A stretch of 64,000 nt of DNA, from positions 833,884-897,883 of the forward strand of contig QEOQ01000670.1 of NCBI GenBank assembly GCA_010279815.1, read 5' to 3'. This DNA is from Brachionus plicatilis. Lineage: Eukaryota > Rotifera > Eurotatoria > Ploima > Brachionidae. Every line of letters begins with the position of its first letter. The stretch's first letter is position 1. The notes under the pieces are model-generated. The model was not told where the DNA came from. It was given only the letters and a program-made list of their open reading frames with translations, and did not search any database. Shown here piece after piece: positions 12,101-21,783 of this stretch. A program made the translations under genes and the position numbers.

Positions 12101-15100
12101 GGTCCAAAGAAGAGCGACAAGAATAATCCCTTCACTTGAAAAATATGACTACTCGAAAAGACTGGAAATGTTTAACTTAACTTAATCTCAAAATAAGACG
12201 GATAAGAGGGGACTTAAACCAACTTTTAGAAATTATTAATGGATATGAAATTATCAATTTTGAAAATGGTATAAATTTTTCTCGAAATCAGTCTTACAGC
12301 TTAAGAAGACAAAACAAATGTATTGTTAGAAAAAATGTGAAAAGTTGTAAGCAAAGATATCATTTCTTAACAAATCGAGTAGTTAATGTTTGGAATAATC
12401 TATCTCAGTACATCGTCATTTTGGATCAATTAATAACTACAAAATTAACCTGGACAAATTAGTCAAGAAAAAGTTTAATTTAATTCCATAGCTTCCAAGA
12501 AGCTTAACCTGATAGAGTCGTAGTATTTATTACCACTACTTTTACTAAATTATTAGATATTTTAATTCATTTGATAATTTGGATACAATAATTTAAAAGA
12601 AATTATTTTAAATCAAAAAAAAATTTAATCTCATTAGAAAGAATATTGTCGGAATTTATAAAATATTTTAACTTGAAAAATGTGACCAGGAAAAGATGAT
12701 TTTTCTATAAAATATAATTTTTAAAAACGTGAATATTTAATTAAAAAAATTAATGAAATTTATCCTTATTGATGACCGGAAGCAATTTTTTTCAAATTTT
12801 TTTCCTGATGCACGATTTTTTTCTAAGTAAAAATACACGCGATTTCGATGGGTCTCTCTTTGATTGATTTTTTTAGTTTCAGAGAGTCATTAAAAAAATC
12901 ATTTCAAGTTATTAATGCTAAACAAACTTTGAGGAAATTACATTTAAAACGAGGAAGTTATGAGTATACAAACTTAGTCCAGAAACTTTGTCTTCGACCG
13001 TTTGTAAAGTTTTTGTTAGAAAAATAAGTTAACAGTTAATCTTTGAGGTTTAGGTGAAAGTTTTTTTTAAAATTAATTTTGAAAAAAAATATTTTAAAGG
13101 ATTAAGGTGTATCTTTGTTCAATCACTCAAAGAGAATATTAAATTCAATTGAAATTGTTGTTTGTGGGAATAAATGAGGATTTTTGGATCAAAGCTTTAG
13201 TTTAAATTTTAAATATTCTTTAAATTAACTTAGAAAAATAATTAAATTCAGTTTTAATTGTAGCAAATAAATTAATTCAAAACTGAATTTTATTTGAGTT
13301 TAAATAAATAAAATATTAAAAGTGTATTTTACTTGAAAACAAAAAATAAAAAATTTTGATTTACGTCTAGAGCCTAAAAATAATTTAAATAAATAATCTG
13401 TTTATTTTTTGTTGCGAAAAGTACACAAAAAGAATTTTATTATTCTTTTTTGAATTATTTTTTCAATGGCATATCATACTTTGTCAATCAATTAGATATG
13501 AGTGGATTTTTTCTTTGGTTTTTAAATAAAGCTTAATTATTTATTATATTTATAAACATCATTATTTTGACGAAGAGTTCTCAAAATTATTGTGATTTAA
13601 AGATGAGCTAAAATTTTCAAGTGAAGAATTTAAAAGCAAATTAAGGTTTCGTTTCCAGGACTAAGTAGAATCGATTCCATTTTATAGAAACCCTCATTTA
13701 TCTAGCATGTTCGTGATGTTTGGATTTAAATGCCAAGAAAAATCAAAAAACTAAAATAAAAGTATAAAAAAAATAAAAAATAAAAAAATATATTAAAAAA
13801 ATGTCTTTAATTATTTTTAAATCATAATTTTAAATTTCTTGTAAAAATGGGGAAAGGTAAAAAATTAATTCTAAAAAAGTGATTTGAGATTTATAAACAC
13901 TCAATTAATTTAATTAAGAAAGGAATAAAAGTAATTTTGTTGCATTACCGCAGCTGCAAATTGAAATTACACCGGCACAGTAAATAATTAAGCGCAAATC
14001 AGGACGACCTGGAAAAATTTAAAAAAATAAATTTTAATTTCCTTTTTAAATTGAATGAATCAAGAGATCAATAGCCCAATGTATAAAACCCGAATTGTGG
14101 AGTTTGGCAAAATTTAGAAAAAAATTTACTAAAACTTTTTGAGCTTATTTATTTGAAAAAAAAAATCCTCTTAAAAAAATTTTTTATTATATTTAAATTC
14201 TTACCAATTTCTTGTTTTATTTTGAATCAAAAATAAGAATCCTTATTACCTAGACTTCCTTAATTAATTTTTAATTATAAAACGAGAATTTCCGACCGAA
14301 AATTTCATCTCAAAATTAAATCAATATAATTTTGTTTTTTTTTCTAGCAACTAGTTCTAATCATGACAGCAAAGAAGACAAGACAGAGATCAAGATAGAC
14401 TCGAGCAGATCATCTCAAACCAATATTCTCAACTGCAGCACACTTTCGAACAACTCTCAGAGTTCTAATCCGCGTCCAAGCCGAATACCAAAGCTGAGCG
14501 TGAACCAAAAAACTGTCAATCAAACAAAGGCAGCTGAGAGCGCCAAAAAAGCGCGTTATCCATCATCAACACGCATACCCCAGCGAGCCAGACCATCGAC
14601 GCCAAAAACGTCGCACAAAAATCTTCCCTTCTCCGAGCCAATAACTCCATCCAAAGTAATCAACTCGACCACATTTGACAAGAGTGTGGCTCACATCTCG
14701 GACTCGTGCATAGTGCCCGAGTGCAAAGAAGTCAAATTGTTTATAAACAAGAATTTAGTGGACATCCTGCTGGTGGCGAAGAACAGCGAGCCCAAGGCCA
14801 GAGGCAGAGATGACGAGGGCTACTCGACCATGTCTTCCGAAATAATGCACCGTGCACAAAACAGTAACAGGACCAGCGCTGGCAATACAGAGACCCAGAG
14901 CCGAACCAGTGAGGCTTCGTCGACCATTGACGAAACCAACTCGCTCTCGTCGCCACCTCCCAATTTGCACAACTCCAAAAAACGCTACTGCTTTCCAACT
15001 CTCAAGACCCTCAACTACTACTACAACAACCGCTACTACCACCAGTACCACAAAAGAGCCGGCTCACAGTCCTCCATAGTTTGCTGCAAATACCTTTCGG

Positions 15101-18100
15101 ACAGCGACATACAAGCACTGTCCAACCAACTTAATTCCTTTGACAAGGACACATTCTACAATGTGTTCCACTTGGACACGCTGTATAGCAATGTAGACTA
15201 CATCCTGTTCAACTCTTACGCATCCGATACCGAGTTGGAGTACAATTATAACAGGCGCCATGGCAGGTACCATGACGTGCTTGACTCCAACTATCAACTG
15301 TACATTAATGACTATTTTAATCAGCCGTACGATGACGACGAGGACGATGATGAGCGCCAAAGTGCCACTGAGACTGAGGAGAGCAGGGACAGCGAAGAGA
15401 ATTTTGTGGAGTATGAGCTCAAAGATGACCAGTTTGAGTTCGAAATTGATGGATCAAATGAGAATTTTGTCGAGCTGAGTGTAGATGGGACAGATGGGCT
15501 TCTGTTCGATGATGAAGATGTCAACTTGATACTAGACAGTGAACAGATTGATGAAAATTTTTGTCTCAATGAGTACAAAAATATGTTCGATCAGTCCAAG
15601 TTCGATTCACCTTTGTTTTCTTCGCAGAGTATTTCTTCTCTCAAAAGCACCAGTTGTTCATCGTCCTCGTGTGAGTATCCGTCATCGAATGATTTGTCTC
15701 TTGATTCCATCAATCCCAAGGTAGAGAAAAATTCTGCTAGTTTGAATTGTGACTATTTTGTTGATAGCTATGACAATTATCAATTGCATGATGAAAATGT
15801 GATGTTAATCGACGAGCAAAGTTTGGACAATAATTTTGACATATCAGACTTTGTCAATCAATTAAATGTGAGTGGGATTTTTTTTTTTTTATTAAAAAAT
15901 TTCTCTTTTTTCAAGTACATATTTAACATTTTTAAAACTAAAAATTTTCAAGTTACTTTTGCTGCAAAATGACATCTATTATAATTTTTAATGGAATAAA
16001 ATGTAGCGTCTTTTTAGGCAGATATGATACTTTTAAATGGTATGATTTTTTCTCCCAATCAAGTATATAATTTGAGAAAACACAAAAAATGCATGGTAAG
16101 AGAAGATGTCAAAAATTGTATGCATCGTTATCATTTCTTGACAAATCGTGTGGTTAAAAATTGGAATAGACTGCCTGAAGAAATAGTTAATTCAAAAACA
16201 AAAAACATTTTTAAAGCTAAACTAGATATATCAGACTGCAGCACACTTTCGACAATAATTTATACATTGATAATTAATAATTGAACTAAATTCTTGTTTT
16301 TTGGCTTAAAAGGAATTTTTTACTGCTATAGCTTGTAGAAGCTTAACCCGTTTTGGGTCACAGTATTTTTTACTACTACTACTACAACAGATATTTTTGA
16401 AAATAAGTTTAAAATAGTAAAGAAAATTGGGCATTGAGAATTTTGGTACCAAAATCAAAAACATAATCTTAAAAGTGCCAGAGCTTAAGTTCTAAAGGGC
16501 CAAAACATGTTCTGTAAATTGTAGCAACTGAAACATCCTTTGTACCACCAATATGCTGATTCTGAAAAACTCAGAAAGTAGTAAATTTGGGATATTATAT
16601 TATATTAATAATCCAATTCAACTTTAAATGGTGGTACAAAGGATGTATCAGTTGCTACAATTTACAGAACATATTTTGGTACTTTAGAACTTAAGCTCTG
16701 GCACTTTTAATATTATGTTTTTGATTCTGGTACCAAAATTCAAAATGTCAGAAAATGCTAAAATTTTTTTTTCTAATTAATTTAAAAATTTTTTATGTAA
16801 AAATTTAAAAAAAAAATATCAATAATAGCTTTTTTCTGATCAAACTTGTGAAGAGATAAATAGTTAGGCAAATTGGTAAAGTTTTTCGTTGGGTCGAAGT
16901 TTAGATAAACAAAAAAAAGTGAATAGTTAAAAAAAACACATACTACTTAAATAAAATTTCAAAACAGAAAATTAAACATTATTTAAAAAGTGAAGAATTT
17001 TTAAGAGTTTAAAGTTTAGTTATAAAAGATAAAAACACGTAGATGTTTTTGTATTTGGATTAAAAAATAGGTGAAATTCCCAGGCATTTCGTTCAAAAAT
17101 TTTTTAATAAAAGCCAGTCTAGAAAACTTAAAACATGAAATTAATTTTTATAATTTTTAACCCTTTTTATGTTTTTGACTCTATCTAGACTTTTGTGTAA
17201 ACTTATGTGCAATTCACAACCCAAAATTTTTATTTATGTTTAAATGATTTTTTATTTTTTTAAGTGAATTTTGAATAAAATATTTTTCTTTTATGTGTCA
17301 TTCACATTATTTATGTTATTTAATCTTTTTTTATGTTTATCTAATCACTATTTTCCTTTTCGAGTCTTTTGATGCAACAAAAAATAAAACAAATTACCAA
17401 GATTAGCCAAGTTGAGGCATTGTCATTTTTTGAACAACAAAATATATAATATTCAAATATTTTTTTTATTTGTTTAAGTCTAAAAACCGTCTTTAAAATT
17501 TTACATTTGTAGCACCAAAATTAATTAAATTCCAGAGTTTACAGTGACAAAATTTAGGTTATACATAGTTTGTTAGTTTGGAACTAGTTTAGCAAAAAGG
17601 TTTTTTTAATTTTTAATTTTCTCTTTGATGCTTTTGATGCTAATAAAATTTTAAAAAAATCAAGAATTATCTTAGCAAAGTTGAAGCATTTTGTGAATTT
17701 TAGAACATAAAACAAATTCAAAATTTAAAATTGGAATTATTTTTTTGTTTAGCTCTAAAACTAATTCTGTAAAATGCTTCAGATGATACAAGCTTTGAAT
17801 CACCCAATTTTAATGTCTCTTCAAAAACCCTATAAGTCTACAAATTACTTTATGTTTTCGCAAATCAATAAAATTTAATTTCAGGCTTATTTGAGAGTCT
17901 TAAAAATGGGTGATTAAGTAATTTGTAGACTTATAGGGTTTTTGAAGAGACATTAAAATTGGGTGATTCAAAGCTTGTATCAGCTAAAACATTTTACAGA
18001 ACGAGTTTTAGATCTGAAAAATATTATTTCAATTTTAAGTTTTTTGTTCCAAAATTCACAATTTTTCAAGATGAGTTTTATTTAGATAATGAATAAATTT

Positions 18101-20780
18101 TAAAATGACAAATATCATTTGGATTAAAGAGAATTTAATTGAAAAAGAAAAAATATTAATTGAAAAGATATCATAAGTTAAAACAATAAATTTAACTTTA
18201 ATGGCACATAAAGTGACACGCTCGATGGGAAAAAAAAAATGTCTGGGAATTATTTTATATAGTAAAATTTAAATAATCTAATTAGTTAACAAAAATTATT
18301 TATAAAAAGGGGAAAAGAAAAACTTCTCATGGTTAATTTTATTTTCTTTGTGATATCTTTTAATGCGTACTTTGATATCAATCTTTGCACAGAATATTCT
18401 ACTGCAATTACAGTGGTGATTTGATAACAGTATTTTACGAAAAATTACGTAAAATACCGTAAATTAACCAAATTTTATCACATTTTACGTAAATTAACGT
18501 AAAATCCGAAAAGTGAAAAAGAAATATTTTACGAAAAATTACGTAAATTTTCAGGATTTTGAGACAATTTTGGAAAATTTTGGTAAAATTAAAAACGGCC
18601 AATTCAAAATTCAAAATTTATTGAAAAAATGTCTTTTTTTCCTTATTAAAACTTAAATTTTCGATTTTTGGAAAAAAAAAGACATTTTTTCAAAAAATTT
18701 TGAATTTTGAACTGGCCGTTTTTAATTTTACCAAATTTTACCAAAATTGTCTCAAAATCCTGAAAATTTACTTAATTTTTCGTAAAATACTGTTATGAAA
18801 TCACCACTGTAGGACATTTTTAGTTGGTTTTTAGCTTATAGTTTTTTGAGATTTTTAATGAAAAAAAGAAGAGTGTTTTTGTTTTAAAGAATTCAGTTAT
18901 TCTAAGCTCTTTTTTCACACTATAAATTGTTGGAACTTATATTCAGCACCCGTTTTTGTAGTGAATATTATTATAAATTTTTTTAAAACATTATTTCGGT
19001 TCAAGTGGTACCAAAATTAAGATTTAGATTAGTTTTTTTATGTGAATAATTAGCTTTGACTCAGATAAATTAACTCGATTTTGAGATTAGTTATGGTAAA
19101 CCAACAAAAGAAAATCAGCGCCAAAAATTCTTAAATTCAAAAACTAAATTTTTTTATGCTGCTTAATTAATCAAACACCCAAACTAAGTAAAATTTTAAT
19201 TTTTTAGAGTTATTTTTAAGTGTTAAACTCGAAATGATTTTAGAACAAGAATTTTAAAATGAGTACTAGTAAAAGAAAGTATCAATTAAGAATTTTAAGT
19301 GGTTTTAGAGTTAAATTTTGCATTATGGCAAAAAATGTTTTCATCCTTTTATAATCAAGTATTAATGAAAAATTCTTTTAGAAGATTTTATTTTTGATTA
19401 TTGAGATCTCAAAATTGTCAGTTGACTTAACTTCTTTAGGTCATAAACAAAATTGATCTATTACCCAAATAGTATTTGAAAAAATACAAGACATATAGTT
19501 GACATATTTTGCTTAAAGTCTAAAATGAAATTTAATATAAAATATATTTTTGTTCGTGATTTAGAGTAAAAAAATTTTTAGAATTTTTTCTTTTCCTTTA
19601 TAATAGTAGTAATTTGATAATTCAAACAAATAAAAATTTTCAGGTATTTTTTATTTTTTCTAAGATTTGAGACTCGACAATTTTGATATACAAATGAGGA
19701 CATTTAAATTAAATTTGAGAATTAATAGCAAAAAATAAACAAATAAGAAAGACTTGCTTTTTATTAATCGAAAATCTGAAATTTTTAAGTTCAAATCAAA
19801 AAATTACTGATTAAAAATTTAAGTCGTATTTATGATTATTTTAGAAAGATTATTCCTGATAAACAATTGAATTATGTAAATAGTTAAATAGCGACAAAAA
19901 ATAATTTAAAAAAAAAACCTGAAGCAAATCGAAAATAATCTAAAAATCAATATGTTTTTAGCAGAGTTTATTAATTAAATATCGACAATGCAAACCACAT
20001 GTATTTAGTTCTCTGTTTTTTTTCAAATAAATCAAATTAATTGCTCTAATTTTTTCTCAATTCCCTTAAAGAAAAGTCAAATTTTATTTTTTAATTAAAT
20101 AATTTTAAAATTTTTTAAAGAAACAGTGCAAAAGCGATAAATTACTTATCAATACAGAGAGTAGTGCCAAAAAGCTAAAAGAAATGACAATCAAAGAAGC
20201 AACAAGAATGATTGAAAAAACCGAAAACGAATCTAAGACAATTCGCCCTTCGCTTGTACGACGCCATACAATAACAACAATGCCAATATCTGCAGCTTGT
20301 CTGGTTAAAGACAACACTTTTGGCAATTTAAATGGAAAATACTCACAACATGGCTGTCAAACACCCACCGATTTTACCGCAAAGGACACCAAAGCTTTCG
20401 TTGGTTCTTTCACGCACACATCCAATTCTCATACATCTACACCGCTGCGTAGAGCCGAAACATTGTACAGAAAGCACACTTATATCCCTGAAGACAATGA
20501 ACAAGTCAATACACCAAAATCCATTAAGCTAGCTAATTCAGTCGGTTCTACTCCAGCTAAAGTTTCAAACAATTTTAATAATGATTTTTATCGGCTATGC
20601 ACAGACACTTTTTTTGACGGTTCCGAGCCCAACTTTGCCAATTCTCAATCCGACTCGGTTAATTCTTTACCATTCAAATTAAAACAAGTCGAATCAGAAC
20701 ACTTGGATGATTTGCAGTCAAATGTATCCAGCCATGTTAATAATTTATTTGATCAGTGGCTTGTTAACTCAAAGAATTAA
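6185..20780 (+). CDS. Coiled-coil protein with SxIP microtubule-tip motifs, four exons
   Basis: Model: 6185-6273, 8441-8937, 14348-15867 and 20121-20780 (acceptor 20127 is also possible). All junction phases close, giving 921 aa. Exon 1 encodes MSSDLVDLCAYMCDE and onward. Exon 2 is a coiled coil (LSNERNSLMLLYENKIN, LEEENYFLKLKLEQQ). Exon 3 is Ser/Asn-rich with two EB1-type motifs, SRIP (240-243) and TRIP (270-273). It also has a RDDEGYSTMSSE motif near 350 and a long acidic DDDEDDDE region. Exon 4 has basic and Ser-rich tails. The pattern KYEQSLDxxxxQLLSSLKSQ resembles, from memory, part of the NCKAP5/NCKAP5L N-terminus; that assignment is tentative. A role at microtubule plus ends is inferred from the SxIP pair. 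The exon 3-4 link is the least certain. Confidence 0.6.
6650..8250. repeat. Degenerate tandem array in intron 1 of the coiled-coil gene
   Basis: At least three copies of TGTCTAAACATT followed by a T-rich run and CAATTTTTTCTTC occur near 6651, 6943 and 7541. At least five copies of CCTGCATTTAATTAATTAAA-like sequence followed by TGCACAATTTGTGATTTATT-like sequence occur near 6750, 7275, 7387, 7646 and 7901. Spacing is irregular at about 130-520 bp. No coding content is seen. Confidence 0.55.
9964..9984. repeat. (AGT)n microsatellite at a LINE 3' end
   Basis: Seven AGT/TAG units directly abut the 3' untranslated end of the minus-strand LINE relic. Read on that strand they form a (CTA)n tail. Confidence 0.85.
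9964..11025 (-). mobile_element. 5'-truncated CR1/Jockey-like LINE, reverse transcriptase remnant
   Basis: On the minus strand, 11025-10498 encodes the reverse transcriptase core, with GVPQGSVLGPLLFMIYINN, the YADD catalytic box and EVEKDLGIMVS. Further down, other frames read THLELASAVWNSM, GIQKRATNAIL, LETRRKRGDLLQIFK and TTWNLLPSEIV, the usual LINE C-terminus. At least one stop and one frame change lie between 10500 and 10330, so the copy is dead. The endonuclease and the first reverse transcriptase motifs are missing. The 3' end is a short untranslated region and a (CTA)n tail. Confidence 0.9.
11034..11240. mobile_element. Small palindromic hAT-like MITE candidate
   Basis: AAAAAAAGTCCAAGTCCGGA at 11041-11060 faces its near complement, AGTCTGGACTTGGACTTTTT, at about 11199-11217. 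The right tip reads CAGCTCTG (11233-11240), similar to the tip of the 2.4-kb hAT relic. The element lies at the broken 5' edge of the LINE. No clear target duplication was found, so boundaries are approximate. Confidence 0.45.
11825..12540 (+). mobile_element. Decayed LINE relic, reverse transcriptase C-terminal part
   Basis: Broken frames read KYADDT (catalytic box) near 11840, LEKDLGICIQNDLTSQVKY, SEIEKVQRRATRIIPSLEKY and RVVNVWNNLS, in the order expected for a CR1/Jockey-like LINE. Many stops and shifts interrupt it. The 3' end has AGCTTCCAAGAAGCTTAACC and an eroded (ACT)n tail near 12520-12540, shared with the copy at 16 kb. Confidence 0.8.
13470..13513 (+). repeat. Decayed copy of the exon 3 splice-donor end
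   Basis: CATATCAtACTTTGTCAATC and the bases after it match the last ~30 bases of exon 3 and the start of its intron (15840-15883) with about five differences. The donor GTGAGT is ATGAGT here. It sits 2.4 kb upstream, in intron 2 of the same gene. Confidence 0.7.
16024..16395 (+). mobile_element. LINE 3' fragment with (ACT)n tail
   Basis: An open frame of 86 codons reads CMHRYHFLTNRVVKNWNRLP then FKAKLD, matching the C-termini of the other LINE copies here. It is followed by a 3' region with AGCTTGTAGAAGCTTAACCC and TTACTACTACTACTAC (16367-). Just after FKAKLD the sequence turns into pieces that match host exon 3 (see findings). It begins 156 bp after the exon 3 donor. Confidence 0.8.
16431..16749. 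mobile_element. Fold-back element, family A, copy 1
   Basis: Two ~120-bp arms are near-perfect inverted copies. Each carries, in order from the outside, AATTTTGGTACCA, AAAAGTGCCAGAGCTTAAGT, TTCTGTAAATTGTAGCAACT and TCCTTTGTACCACCA. The centre (~75 bp) is AT-rich. A second copy lies at 50703-51021 with its centre in the opposite orientation. No coding content. Confidence 0.85.
17690..18066. mobile_element. Fold-back element, family B
   Basis: Inner arms of about 65 bp are almost identical inverted copies, holding GATACAAGCTTTGAATCACC and CCCTATAAGTCTACAAATTA. Outer arms are more diverged (TTGTGAATTTT...TCTAAAACT...TCTGTAAAATG). The tips resemble family A (TGTGAATTTTGG), so the two may be related. 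A diverged direct copy of the left flank lies about 280 bp upstream (17340-17480). Confidence 0.8.
18411..18809. mobile_element. Mariner-type MITE with TA target duplication
   Basis: The ends read CAGTGGTGATTTGATAACAG on the left and the near complement ending AAATCACCACTG on the right. Both are flanked by TA (18409-18410 and 18810-18811), the Tc1/mariner signature. The palindrome extends inward through GTATTTTACGAAAAATTACG and AAAACGGCCA on both arms. No transposase frame is present, so it would depend on an element elsewhere. Confidence 0.85.
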
Positions 20781-21783
20781 TTCAATTGAAAATATGGACA
20801 AAGGGAATCACAAAATTTTGTTTTTGCTTTGTAAATTTTTCTTCTCCGTTTTTTTTTTTTTCTTTATAAATAATTATATTTTGATTTTATTTTTTTGAAG
20901 TTATTTAAATAAATTTTTGATGATATGACATTAAATGTTTGTTTGTTTAAATTGGTCACATATTTGTTCAATAAATTAAATAATTTTCTAATAATAATAG
21001 CTATAATGATCCAAAAAATAGTTTAATTAAAATTTATTTTTGATTATTTTTCAAGATTTGGCTTTAATCAAATAGCTTTTCAAAAATTGTTAACTATGAA
21101 TAAATGTTGATTGAATGATTGAATGCTTTTGTTCAAAGAAAAAATGAAATAAAATTCAACCGGTGGGAGTTGTTTATTTAAACAATATGATACTTTTGTA
21201 CTTAAATAATTATTAGATTTATGCTATACAATTTTTTAAACTATTTTCTCAACAACAATATTCCAATTATAAAGCTGGCATTAGCTTTAAATCTTCAAAT
21301 AAACAATTTGTTTAGTAAAAATCTATCAAAAATTTTAATGATCTTAAAAAATACTTTTATTTAAAGAGACACTACAAGATCATAAGTTCTCTTGAAGCTG
21401 AAGATCCAGCTGGTATTTTTAAAAAATCACTAGAGTTCAATATTTGAGTCAAAATTTTTTTTTTAATTTTAATCATCTATGACTTAATCGAACTCAATGA
21501 AAGATATTTTTAAAGTTTGGAATATTTAAATAAAATTTATTTTATTTTATTTTATTTTTTTATTTATTAATTAAATCTATTAAAAGGATTATCAAAAACG
21601 AGAAAAAAATTAAAAAAGAAAAACTTAATAAAAATAAACTTCTCACAACCATTACATTTTCTTGATGCCGATTGAACCCGATATTAACTGTTTATTAATA
21701 TAATAATAAATATATATATTTTTTTGTTAATTCATCTATTTCTATTTCTCCTAACATTAAAGAAAAGGAAAAAATTTACATTT
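20781..21783. other. Convergent gene spacer
   Basis: About 1 kb of AT-rich DNA between the 3' end of the coiled-coil gene (+) and the 3' end of the ZASP-like gene (-). It should hold both polyadenylation regions. No coding region is seen. Confidence 0.5.
21691..21696 (-). terminator. Polyadenylation signal candidate, ZASP-like gene
   Basis: TTTATT on the plus strand is AATAAA on the minus strand, about 88 nt beyond the stop codon. Confidence 0.5.

Noticed and set aside
14741..15578. Antisense frames over exon 3 of the coiled-coil gene
   Set aside because: They mirror the Ser/Asp/Glu-rich sense exon, giving low-complexity products without motifs.
16220..16284. End of the LINE frame read as a true exon of the coiled-coil gene
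   Set aside because: The frame is LINE C-terminus up to FKAKLD, and the matching exon pieces are out of order. Exon 3 to exon 4 splices in phase without it.
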